Source of the DNA: Paenibacillus sp. FSL A5-0031
Lineage (GTDB): Bacteria; Bacillota; Bacilli; Paenibacillales; Paenibacillaceae
Assembly: GCF_001956295.1 (NCBI RefSeq)
Contig: NZ_MRTD01000018.1
Span: forward strand, 62,001-126,000
Direction: 5' to 3'
DNA length: 64,000 bases
The first letter of the stretch is position 1. Every line of letters begins with the position of its first letter. A program made the translations under genes and the position numbers. Positions 7,312-14,997 of this stretch are shown here, piece after piece. The notes beneath the pieces were generated by a model. The model was not told the DNA's origin, ran no database searches, and worked only from the letters and a program-made list of their open reading frames with translations.

Positions 7312-8190
7312 ATGACAGCAAATCCGATAATTGTAATTACTGGCGCTACAAGTGGCTTGGGGCAGCTTGTTGCAATCGAAATGGCTAAGCGAGGCGCTCA
7401 TCTTGTTCTAACCGCGAGGAGTAAGAGCCGTGCAGAAGCAACTGAAAAAATGATCAAGGAGCGGACGCCAACAGCTGAAATTAACTTTTTCTATGGTGAT
7501 TTGTCATCACTGAAGGATGTCTATCGTTTGGGTCAAGAAATATCAGACGCAGTTCCCAAGATTGACGTGTTATTAAATAACGCTGGCCTACATGCATTTG
7601 AACAGAGAATTACGTCAGACGGATTAGCAGAAATGATGGCTGTGAACTATTTTGCGCCATGGTTATTGACCCATCTCTTGCATCATTCCTTGAAAAAAGC
7701 AGGAAGTGCAACTGTTGTTAATGTTGCTTCTGAGGCTTCTCGCCGTCATGGGGAGCTTAAGATACCGGCGGATTTACTCGATACAGCACCTTTTACTTCT
7801 AGAGGCTCATCCTCGGTATACGGGAAAACCAAACTTTTAAATATTATGTTTACTGCTGAACTTGCACGTCAATGGGATGGAACAGGAATCAGTATTCATG
7901 CACTGAATCCGGGATTTAATGTTACGGGTCTTGGAAGAGAACTATGGTTTGCCTCGATGCTGGAGCGTCTGCTCCATTTCTTTCGTATTGGGGATCCGCG
8001 AAGAGGAGCCGATATCATTATTCGTCTAATGACTGATCCTAACTATCAGGGAAAATCAGGCGGATATTATAATGTTGGAGCCGGCGATCCCATAGTACCC
8101 GTGCATCCTGGGGGAATGAAGGAGATGCAAAGTAAATTATGGAATGATACATGTGATATTCTAGGGCAGAAAGGCTTCTTTGGAAGTTGA
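7312..8190 (+). CDS. Short-chain dehydrogenase/reductase
   Basis: 292-residue classical SDR of the retinol-dehydrogenase/WW-domain-oxidoreductase-like group. Seen: nucleotide-binding TGATSGLG (10-17), NNAG, and the catalytic Y170-G-K-T-K174. NADP preference is suggested by the basic TARSKSR after beta-2. The ATG at the second in-frame position is preferred because AAGGAG is 7 bases upstream, while the first ATG is only 1 base away. Substrate unknown. Control by the divergent MarR protein is inferred from the shared operators. A terminator follows about 90 bases after the stop. Confidence 0.9.
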   Translation: MTANPIIVITGATSGLGQLVAIEMAKRGAHLVLTARSKSRAEATEKMIKERTPTAEINFFYGDLSSLKDVYRLGQEISDAVPKIDVLLNNAGLHAFEQRITSDGLAEMMAVNYFAPWLLTHLLHHSLKKAGSATVVNVASEASRRHGELKIPADLLDTAPFTSRGSSSVYGKTKLLNIMFTAELARQWDGTGISIHALNPGFNVTGLGRELWFASMLERLLHFFRIGDPRRGADIIIRLMTDPNYQGKSGGYYNVGAGDPIVPVHPGGMKEMQSKLWNDTCDILGQKGFFGS

Positions 8191-8277
8191 TCGGATCAGT
8201 GGAAACTAACCATAGGAGGAGAGCGTTTAGCTGGCAGAAATCAGGGATCCTCTAAGCTCCACCATAATAAATAAATC

Positions 8278-8304
8278 AACCACGTCCATCGGACGTGGTT
8301 TTTT
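8278..8304 (+). terminator. Rho-independent terminator of the SDR gene
   Basis: AACCACGTCC pairs with GGACGTGGTT across an ATC loop, followed by TTTT. The hairpin core is nearly repeated at 8923-8965 and 12977-13009. Confidence 0.88.
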
Positions 8305-8450
8305 GCTCATTAGCCTATGGGGAGATGCACCATTAAAATATTGCCAAAATAAAAGCGTCATGTTTTATGATGAGCTGGCATGCGGAGTATTAAGAATCCA
8401 AACCGTTAAATGGATAAAATTTTCATAAATTACATCGTAATAAATGCTTT

Positions 8451-8500
8451 ACAAGACATATGTGGGTGTACTATTATGAAATAGGACACCGAATGGTGTC
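8451..8500 (+). promoter_or_regulatory. DoxX promoter with hairpin/operator at +1
   Basis: TTACAA, 17 bases, TATTAT, then GACACC-GAAT-GGTGTC at 8485-8500, a perfect 6-bp inverted repeat located where transcription should start. The repeat may be an operator or a 5' mRNA hairpin. Confidence 0.45.
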
Positions 8501-8533
8501 TGATTAAAAAAATAGAAAGGATGAGTATTTTAA

Positions 8534-8902
8534 ATGCATATACTAGCCATTATTCTTCAAAGTTGGCTGCTTTTTTCCATGGCTTTTTTTGGAGGAAGCA
8601 AGATTGTTGGAGCAAAGCATCAGGTTGAACTGTTTGATTCGATTAAACTTCCTCAATGGTTTCGCGTCATTACGGGCTACGTTCAAATTGTTGCCTGCAT
8701 AGGACTCATTGTCGGCTATTGGTATGCGGGGATTGCGGCATGGACCGCATTATTGGTAGGCGTCATGATGCTATTGGCGTGCCTCACGCATTTCAGAGTC
8801 AAACATCCAATCGGAAAAATATTCCCTGCCATATTAAATCTTTTGATAGCTGCTGCAGTAGTGCTATTATATGCAGATGAACTGTCCAATCTATTTGGGT
8901 AA
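8534..8902 (+). CDS. DoxX-like membrane protein
   Basis: 122-residue integral membrane protein with four hydrophobic segments (about 5-23, 45-63, 68-87, 97-115), the size and layout of the DoxX/DoxX-like family. Members have been linked to thiol and oxidative stress complexes, but no function can be assigned from the sequence. AAAGGA lies about 12 bases before the ATG, a slightly long spacing. It stands alone between two terminators. Confidence 0.85.
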   Translation: MHILAIILQSWLLFSMAFFGGSKIVGAKHQVELFDSIKLPQWFRVITGYVQIVACIGLIVGYWYAGIAAWTALLVGVMMLLACLTHFRVKHPIGKIFPAILNLLIAAAVVLLYADELSNLFG

Positions 8903-8922
8903 GGATAGTGGAATTCACCAAT

Positions 8923-8965
8923 AAAACAAATCAACCACGCCCATAGGACGTGGTTGATTTGTTTT
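8923..8965. terminator. Bidirectional terminator between DoxX and the ABC exporter operon
   Basis: Two 20-base arms with one mismatch and an ATA loop, A-rich on the left and T-rich on the right, serve the two genes that converge on it. Confidence 0.9.
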
Positions 8966-8973
8966 AAACCTAT

Positions 8974-9339
8974 TCAATAGATTTCCTTCAAAAGCTCGAA
9001 AACTTCCTCTAAAGAAAGGCCGAATGTTTTGTAATAGGAGGTGTCAAGAACCATTTGCTTCATAATCATTTCGTTACGTTTTTGCAGCATCTCATCAGGG
9101 GAGAGCTCGGCTACAAAACAGCCTTTGCCGGTTACGGTATAAATCAAGCCAAGCCGTTCAAGTTCTTCCCACGCTTTTTTTACGGTAATGATACTAACAC
9201 GAAGCTCTGTGGCCGCTTGTCGTATGGGAGGTAAGCTGTAACCATTTTCTAGTTCACCTTTTAGAATTTGTGCGCTAATTTGTTCAAAAAGCTGCTGATA
9301 GATCGGTTTATCAGATGAGTTCGAAATAGCTATGTTCAT
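8974..9339 (-). CDS. GntR-family regulator, YtrA subfamily
   Basis: 121-residue regulator with a winged helix (about residues 10-75: SLPPIRQAATELRVSIITVKK) and only a short C-terminal dimerisation tail, the hallmark of YtrA-type GntR proteins. These usually sit in operons with ABC exporters and repress them. Here it is the last gene after ATPase and permease, overlapping the permease stop by one base (TAATG), so it is translationally coupled. The likely operator is the 14-bp palindrome on the operon promoter. Confidence 0.92.
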   Translation of the reverse strand: MNIAISNSSDKPIYQQLFEQISAQILKGELENGYSLPPIRQAATELRVSIITVKKAWEELERLGLIYTVTGKGCFVAELSPDEMLQKRNEMIMKQMVLDTSYYKTFGLSLEEVFELLKEIY

Positions 9340-9992
9340 TAAATTTCCACTTTCTGAAAACGTTTGATTGCAATATGATAAGCGATTATCGTAAATATCG
9401 CAAATATGACGATGCCCGAGAACAAGATGGATAGATGAATTCCCAAATGATCAGTACCATTTCCTTTGAAAAGATCATACACAAATGAATTCTGTATTCC
9501 GAGCCATTCTGCGCCTCCTGCAAACAGTATCGCAGCTGTAATGGACACAATCGTTGCTGCGCCGTATTTATAGGCTGTTTTATAATACATCGATATAAGG
9601 ATAATGTTGAAGATCGCAATCATAACGAAGCATAGTCCCCAAAAACCAAAGGATGGTTTGAAGAAAAAATAGGTCAGATTTGGATATAAGCGAATAGTAA
9701 TCAAACCATATATCATGGCAACAATGATGTGCATTAATTCCAGAATAACAATAACGTATACCTTTGCTTTTACAATGTCTTTTTTGGTTACAGGCAGCAT
9801 GTTGGTAAATATCAAATCATTCTGAGATTTATACCCAGCAAACATATTCGGAATCGTGAGGAAACAGAAGTAGAGGATGACAAGGAAATATAACCATGAT
9901 GGAATTAGCATTAAAGCACCCGTCAAAAAAGGCATGATATAAAAGAATGGGCTTACGCCTAGCTTTAATTCTTTCATTAGTAAATTATACAT
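9339..9992 (-). CDS. ABC-2-type exporter permease
   Basis: 217-residue membrane protein with about six hydrophobic segments, partner of the ATPase just upstream. It overlaps the ATPase gene by 8 bases and has AAGGAG 7 bases before its ATG. Similar permeases in YtrA-regulated operons act in envelope stress or peptide export, but nothing here identifies the substrate. Confidence 0.85.
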   Translation of the reverse strand: MYNLLMKELKLGVSPFFYIMPFLTGALMLIPSWLYFLVILYFCFLTIPNMFAGYKSQNDLIFTNMLPVTKKDIVKAKVYVIVILELMHIIVAMIYGLITIRLYPNLTYFFFKPSFGFWGLCFVMIAIFNIILISMYYKTAYKYGAATIVSITAAILFAGGAEWLGIQNSFVYDLFKGNGTDHLGIHLSILFSGIVIFAIFTIIAYHIAIKRFQKVEI

Positions 9993-10839
9993 GCATAATC
10001 TCCTTTTTCGCGAAATAGATCATAATCTCCTCAAGACTAGGCAAAGTTGATTTAATATTCCAAGAGGGATCAAAATCTTTAGTATGAATCAAGGCTGTAA
10101 AGCCGAATGAATTCTTTTTGTAGGCGATTAACTGGTCTTTTATCAAATCCAATTGTTCTTCTTTCCCATTCACCAAGCGGTAGGTATCAATAAATTCTTC
10201 TTTCTCAGAGCTGTTGATAATATGACCGTTATCGATAAAAGTAATATAATCGGCACATTTTTCCAAATCAGTTGTGATATGAGTGGAAAACAGGATGCTG
10301 ATTTCACCATCTTCTACTAGTTCCTGAAAAATATCCAATAAATTGTCCCTTGCAACCGGATCAAGCCCGCTTGTTGGTTCATCAAGAATAAGCAGCTTTG
10401 CGCCGTGTGATAAAGCGATGGCTAAGCTGTATTTCACTTTCATCCCTGTTGATAATTCAGCTATTTTTTTGTTTTCATTTAAATTAAATCTCTTGAGATA
10501 ATTGTAATAGGCTTCATCATTCCAATTATGATAGAACTTTTTGATTACATTAGTTAATGTTTTGACTTTGTTTCGAGTATAGAAATTGATGTCACCAAAG
10601 GCAGAGCCAATTTCTTGTTTTAATTCGAGCTCGTGTTTGGTCATCTCCTTGCCCAAAATACTAATCTCGCCACTATCCTTATGAATCAAATTCAAAATGG
10701 CTTTTATTGTCGTTGTTTTTCCTGCGCCGTTAGCTCCGATAAATCCCATAATATAACCCTTTTCCAGTTGAAAAGATACGTCTTTTAAATGAAAATGCTC
10801 ATATTTTTTATTTAAATTTTTAATTTCTAACGCAAGCAT
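9985..10839 (-). CDS. ABC transporter ATPase
   Basis: 284-residue ATP-binding subunit. Seen: Walker A GANGAGKT (35-42), signature AELSTGMKVK (a LSxGM variant of LSGGQ), Walker B LLILDEPTSGLD, and the H-loop STHITTD. The C-terminal 60 residues are an extra domain common in ABC-2 exporters of this subgroup. AAGGAG lies 8 bases before the ATG. First gene of a three-gene operon with permease and YtrA-type regulator; substrate unknown. Confidence 0.93.
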   Translation of the reverse strand: MLALEIKNLNKKYEHFHLKDVSFQLEKGYIMGFIGANGAGKTTTIKAILNLIHKDSGEISILGKEMTKHELELKQEIGSAFGDINFYTRNKVKTLTNVIKKFYHNWNDEAYYNYLKRFNLNENKKIAELSTGMKVKYSLAIALSHGAKLLILDEPTSGLDPVARDNLLDIFQELVEDGEISILFSTHITTDLEKCADYITFIDNGHIINSSEKEEFIDTYRLVNGKEEQLDLIKDQLIAYKKNSFGFTALIHTKDFDPSWNIKSTLPSLEEIMIYFAKKEIMHV

Positions 10840-10868
10840 ATAATCAACTCCTTTTCAGATTGTGTATG

Positions 10869-10910
10869 TTGTGCATGCACAATATATCATTGAAGTCATT
10901 CACATGTCAA
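10869..10910 (-). promoter_or_regulatory. Promoter and palindromic operator of the ABC exporter operon
   Basis: On the minus strand TTGACA, 18 bases, TATATT is followed at once by TTGTGCATGCACAA (10869-10882), a perfect 14-bp palindrome overlapping the expected transcription start. This is the natural site for the YtrA-type regulator encoded by the last gene of the operon. Confidence 0.7.
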
Positions 10911-11551
10911 TAACAAGAAATTTATGGATGAGTTTGTTTATTTCTTGTTTATCGTAGTTTGGTATACTTTTGTCGATTAAGGGCTAATCGAGTCGAATTG
11001 GCACCGAGGGGGGAGTGAAAAGACCTCCAAGGAACAAACCATCATGTAATAAAATTCATTTTAGAACATTGGCCCATGCCCTACACGAATGTCATTCATA
11101 CGATATACAGTGCCTTATGTTGAATGACAGAATAAGCAATTGCTCAATGAGTGATGTGATTATTAAAAGTAAAAACGGAGCTTACCGGGTGAGTTGTTTT
11201 TAAAGTGTGCGGAGTGTAACAGCTCATGGCTCAAGCAATCCGAAGCTGCTTAAAATTACACCAGCCTAATTTACTTGTTTATTTGGCGTGGATTAGTCAG
11301 TGAAGATTCAAAACATCGATAAGTTAATCAAATCTTTTATTCTCAAATGGGCGAGACAAGCCAGCGGCGCTGACTCGTCCTTATTTATAAATAGTGTAGA
11401 AGTGAAACCAGTTCTAGAGGGAAAATGGTCGTAGTCAGGGATGGGACCAAGGTTCAGTCTAATATGATATTGCCTTGGTTATCGCTGTTTAGGAAGGCTT
11501 TGTATAATGGCGTTCTAACATTATTTTGATTCATATGGTGCAGCTAAGGAG
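10911..11551. other. Sparse 640-base region upstream of the collagen-like gene
   Basis: No gene can be supported with confidence. Seen: an inverted repeat AACAAGAAAT/ATTTCTTGTT at 10913-10949; CGATTA/TAATCG at 10974-10990; and ACCAAGG/CCTTGGT at 11446-11479 with a 20-base loop. A 62-codon frame starting GTG at 11015 has a purine-rich GAGGGGGGAG run that overlaps the start codon, too close for a normal site. Nothing in it is recognised. The region may carry the sporulation promoter of the collagen-like gene. Confidence 0.5.
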
Positions 11552-12856
11552 ATGAGATCACTGAAGAAGATAACAGTAAAAAAACGTTTTGCTCGTTACA
11601 ATCACAGGCATTTTCAATTTAGAAAAAAACGATGCCATAAGTGTAAGGAAAGGAATTGTAAGTGTGGTATTAGACAGGAAGTTATAGTAAATGTCAAAGA
11701 AAAGCATAGAGCAGCGAGTGTTAAAGGTGCAACAGGAGCAACAGGAGCAACGGGGGGAGCGGGAACAACAGGAACAACAGGAGCAACGGGGGGAGCGGGA
11801 ACAACAGGAGCGACAGGAGTAATAGGTCCAATTGGAACAACAGGAGTAACAGGTGATCCAGGTGTGACAGGATCAATAGGGGCAACTGGGGTTACAGGAG
11901 CAACAGGAGCAACAGGTCCAACTGGGGTTACAGGAGTAACTGGTCCAACAGGAAATCCAGGTGGAGCGACAGGTGAAACAGGGACAACAGGTACAACAGG
12001 AGCAACGGGAGCGACAGGTGAGACAGGGACAACAGGATTATCAGGAGCGACGGGAGCAACAGGGGCAACAGGGGCAACGGGGTCAACAGGAGCGACAGGA
12101 CTAACAGGTGAAACAGGAGCAACAGGAGCAACAGGAGCAACAGGTGAAACAGGAGTCACAGGAGTAACAGGAGTAACAGGAGCGACAGGTGAAACAGGAG
12201 CAACGGGGTCAACAGGAGCGACAGGTGAGTCAGGAGCAACGGGGTCAACAGGAGCGACAGGTGAAACAGGAGCAACGGGGTCAACAGGAGCGACAGGTGA
12301 GACAGGAGCAACGGGGTCTACAGGAGTGACAGGTGAGATAGGAGCAACGGGGTCAACAGGAGTGACAGGAGTAACGGGAGCGACAGGTGAAACAGGAGCA
12401 ACAGGAGCAACAGGAGTAACGGGTGCAACAGGAGCGACAGGTGAAGGGTTGTCAGCTTACGGTTATGTATTCAATACAGGTAGTCAGTCAGTGGCGGTAG
12501 AAACGGATATTATTTTCGATAGCAATGGTAATCTAAATAACATCACCCATACACCGAATACATCACAAATTATGATAAATAACGCTGGAGACTATGCCGT
12601 TTATTATATTGTAACTGCAGTAGAAAGTAATCAATTTACCTTATATCAGAATGGTGCCCCTGTTGGTGGAAGCGTGTATGGCTCGGGTGCTGGTACTCAA
12701 TCTAATCCAGGCATGATTATTATTACTGCTGCCGCTAGTGATGTACTAACTTTAAGAAATCATTCCAGCGCCTCTAGCGTTACTTTACAAACCAATGCCG
12801 GGGGAACTCAAATCAATTCAAATGCTTCCATTCTTATTATGAAAATAAGTTCTTAG
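11552..12856 (+). CDS. Collagen-like, BclA-type exosporium/spore-surface glycoprotein
   Basis: 434 residues in three parts. Residues 1-58 are basic with a four-cysteine cluster (RCHKCKERNCKC, C28/31/36/38). Residues 59-299 are Gly-X-Thr collagen triplets. Residues 300-434 form a C1q/TNF-like globular domain (GYVFNTGSQSVAVETDIIF ... ILIMKIS) like the C-terminal domain of BclA, which trimerises on the exosporium. Threonine-rich triplets are typical glycosylation sites in spore collagens. The start is uncertain: AAGGAG touches the ATG directly, while a CTG three codons on is at ideal 9-base spacing. There is no signal peptide, as expected for a mother-cell-made spore coat or exosporium protein. 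No canonical exosporium leader motif is visible, so placement on the spore is inferred. Confidence 0.85.
   Translation: MRSLKKITVKKRFARYNHRHFQFRKKRCHKCKERNCKCGIRQEVIVNVKEKHRAASVKGATGATGATGGAGTTGTTGATGGAGTTGATGVIGPIGTTGVTGDPGVTGSIGATGVTGATGATGPTGVTGVTGPTGNPGGATGETGTTGTTGATGATGETGTTGLSGATGATGATGATGSTGATGLTGETGATGATGATGETGVTGVTGVTGATGETGATGSTGATGESGATGSTGATGETGATGSTGATGETGATGSTGVTGEIGATGSTGVTGVTGATGETGATGATGVTGATGATGEGLSAYGYVFNTGSQSVAVETDIIFDSNGNLNNITHTPNTSQIMINNAGDYAVYYIVTAVESNQFTLYQNGAPVGGSVYGSGAGTQSNPGMIIITAAASDVLTLRNHSSASSVTLQTNAGGTQINSNASILIMKISS
11726..12448 (+). repeat. Collagen-like triplet repeat with higher-order 36-base units
   Basis: About 80 Gly-X-Y triplets, mostly GAT, GET, GVT, GST. 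From about 12177 a 36-base unit encoding GETGATGSTGAT with small changes recurs several times, pointing to recent slippage or unequal exchange. A single extra glycine codon at 11960 shifts the triplet register once (GNP-G-GAT). Confidence 0.9.
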
Positions 12857-13197
12857 GATTTCTTTCAAAATTGTGAAAGGATAAGTTCAATGTAATTTAT
12901 AGAACTATCCAGATGAAATGTATGTAATTTAATGTGGTGAGGTTTGTGTTGATTCACTTTTAGACTGCACCAAAATAAAAAAATCACGTCCATTGGGCGT
13001 GATTTTTTTATATGTTGGAATGCCCAACTCAAGCTGGATAAGTCAGTTAGACGAAATGAACTCCTTAGTGCTCAATTTCTAAGAATTGTTATATAAAAAT
13101 ACAAGTTTTTAATCTGATGGTTCAGTTTTTGAGTGTGATAAAATGAAAGGTGCGTTTGATAGGCTCAAAAACGATATGAGGAGTGAATGATACACAA
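12857..13197. other. 341-base intergenic region upstream of carbohydrate locus I
   Basis: Contains the terminator of the collagen-like gene. The right 170 bases should hold the promoter of the kinase gene, but no clear -35/-10 pair or cre site was identified. Confidence 0.55.
12977..13009. terminator. Terminator of the collagen-like gene
   Basis: 15-base arms (A-run plus ATCACGTCC pairing with GGGCGTGAT plus T-run) and an ATT loop. Its core matches the hairpins at 8278 and 8923. Confidence 0.9.
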
Positions 13198-14997
13198 ATG
13201 ATGCAATCTAGGAGAAAATGGCTCCCAAATACGTTGAAATATAGACTGTTTATCGCGTATATCACATTACTGATGCTTCCTTTGTGCATCGCAATTTATT
13301 ATCTTTTTCAGCATTTCGAAACGATTCGGCAGAATGACATGATAGACCGCATGTCCGAGCGTATGCAGCAGGTTTATATATCCTTGACGGATATGATGGC
13401 ATTTTCCTATAAAGCAAATACCATGCTGAGTCAGGATGAAAGCCTGATCCAGATTATGCACGCCCCTGATAAGTATGATCCTTTTGTACGAAAGAAAATA
13501 ATAGAAAGCAAAATGTTTGGGATCAACAACAGCTTTTTCTTCCATCAGACGGAGCTGTATTTTCGTTTTATCGACCGTAACGGCAATGTATACACCTCCT
13601 ATGCTCCCAATGACCAGTTGACAAACGAGCGGAAAGAATTGCAGGAGTGGCAAAAAAAGCTGCAAACCGGCTTGCGTCCTTACCGGTGGGTAGCGAACGA
13701 CTGGAATGATGTAAGAGGAAGTCAAGGAAATAAGCTGCTAAGTCTGTATACGATGCTGGACGACGAGCTGCGGGGAAATTACGGATTAGCACGTATCAGC
13801 ATCAACATTCAGGAATGGTTCAACAATACGCTAAAAGATAATCCGGTTAATCAGGATCTAACCATTTTTACCGGGCAAGAAGAAATCATTTTGCAAAATA
13901 AGGAATCCGCTTTCGGTGTGGACAGCATGAAAAGGATCATTTCTTCACATGCAAAAAATGGACATTACAAAGATGAACGCGCTTTGTCACTAGTCAATTA
14001 CAGTTATGTGGAGGAGCTGGATTGGTATGTCGTTAGTCAAATGCCCTTAAGTGAACTTCAGCGTGAAGTGAAGCAATTAAGACTGATGATCTATATGTTT
14101 CTCATTATTCTGGTAATCGTTTTCATCACGGTAACCTTCTTTTTGGCGTCTCGAATAACGAAGCCGTTGTATGTTTTGAAACGAAGCATGGAAGAGGCGT
14201 CGGACAAGAAGCTGAATGTTAAAATATCGATCAACCAAGGTGCAACAGATGAAATTCGTTCGCTAAGCGATAGCTTTAACCGAATGATTGATGATGTTGT
14301 GCTGCTAATTGCTAAGCTGAAACAGGAAGAGCGGCAAAAGCAGGTAGTCCGTTTTCAAATGCTGCTCTACCAAATGAACCCGCATTTTCTCTTGAATACG
14401 TTGAACACTGTCAAATGGATTGCAAGAAAAGAGAAACAGGACGCCATTGCGGGTATTTGTACTTCATTAGGCTTAATATTGGAGGCTAGTCTGAATTCCG
14501 ATATTGAGCTGATTCCACTTAAAGAAGAGATCACATTGCTGCGATCCTATGAATCCATACAGGCGTTTCGATTTAGAGAACAATTTACAATCGAATATGA
14601 AACAGAGGAATCGGTACAGTATGCGCTTGTTCCCAAATTTAGTTTGCAGCCTCTGACAGAAAACTCTATCGCCCACGGCTTTAACATGACTGAAGGTCGT
14701 GGCACTATATGGGTCAGGGCGCGAGCGGAGGGCAGCGAGCTTGTTCTGGAAGTGGAAGATAACGGAATTGGCATGGAAGAGGCAGCCCGCAATAAGGGGA
14801 GACGCAGCGGACACGGGATTGGACTAAGCAATTTAAGAGAAAGGCTGGAGCTGCTCTTTAAGCGTGAGGGAGTGATTGAACTTATATCGGGCGCGGAAGG
14901 GACCCTCGTTCGAATACGTATGCCATTATTGATTGCAGCGCCTTATTCACAGAAAGGAGATGACGGACATGTGGACGATTTTATTGGTGGAAGATGA
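13198..14997 (+). CDS. YesM/LytS-type sensor histidine kinase, locus I
   Basis: 599-residue membrane kinase of the family that senses extracellular sugars. Seen: first membrane helix (about 15-38), a large extracellular Cache-like sensor, second helix (about 295-320), HAMP starting ASRITKPLYVLK, the phospho-acceptor H396 in YQMNPHFLLNTLN, and an ATPase domain with PLTENSIAHGF, EVEDNGIGM and GHGIGLSNL. Start choice is uncertain: GAGGAG overlaps an in-frame GTG at 13183, so the ATG 14 bases after it is used. Its 3' end overlaps the regulator gene by 29 bases. Inferred role: sensing the product of the secreted glycosidase encoded downstream. Confidence 0.92.
   Translation: MMQSRRKWLPNTLKYRLFIAYITLLMLPLCIAIYYLFQHFETIRQNDMIDRMSERMQQVYISLTDMMAFSYKANTMLSQDESLIQIMHAPDKYDPFVRKKIIESKMFGINNSFFFHQTELYFRFIDRNGNVYTSYAPNDQLTNERKELQEWQKKLQTGLRPYRWVANDWNDVRGSQGNKLLSLYTMLDDELRGNYGLARISINIQEWFNNTLKDNPVNQDLTIFTGQEEIILQNKESAFGVDSMKRIISSHAKNGHYKDERALSLVNYSYVEELDWYVVSQMPLSELQREVKQLRLMIYMFLIILVIVFITVTFFLASRITKPLYVLKRSMEEASDKKLNVKISINQGATDEIRSLSDSFNRMIDDVVLLIAKLKQEERQKQVVRFQMLLYQMNPHFLLNTLNTVKWIARKEKQDAIAGICTSLGLILEASLNSDIELIPLKEEITLLRSYESIQAFRFREQFTIEYETEESVQYALVPKFSLQPLTENSIAHGFNMTEGRGTIWVRARAEGSELVLEVEDNGIGMEEAARNKGRRSGHGIGLSNLRERLELLFKREGVIELISGAEGTLVRIRMPLLIAAPYSQKGDDGHVDDFIGGR

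Larger units (their letters stand above)
8191..8533. other. 343-base intergenic region between SDR and DoxX genes
   Basis: Contains a terminator and the DoxX promoter with a hairpin at its expected transcription start. No further gene can be supported. An AGGAGGAG run near 8214 is not followed by a sensible frame. Confidence 0.6.

Noticed and set aside
11015..11203. 62-codon frame with GTG start after a purine-rich run
   Set aside because: The purine run overlaps the start codon, the protein is not recognised, and no terminator follows. Kept only as part of the intergenic description.
11614..12159. Long Pro/Val-rich minus-strand frame opposite the collagen-like gene
   Set aside because: It is the shadow of the ACA/GGA-rich triplet repeat; no ribosome site and no composition expected of a real protein.
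11726..12448. CRISPR-like direct repeats
   Set aside because: The repeats are in-frame Gly-X-Thr codons with no unique spacers.
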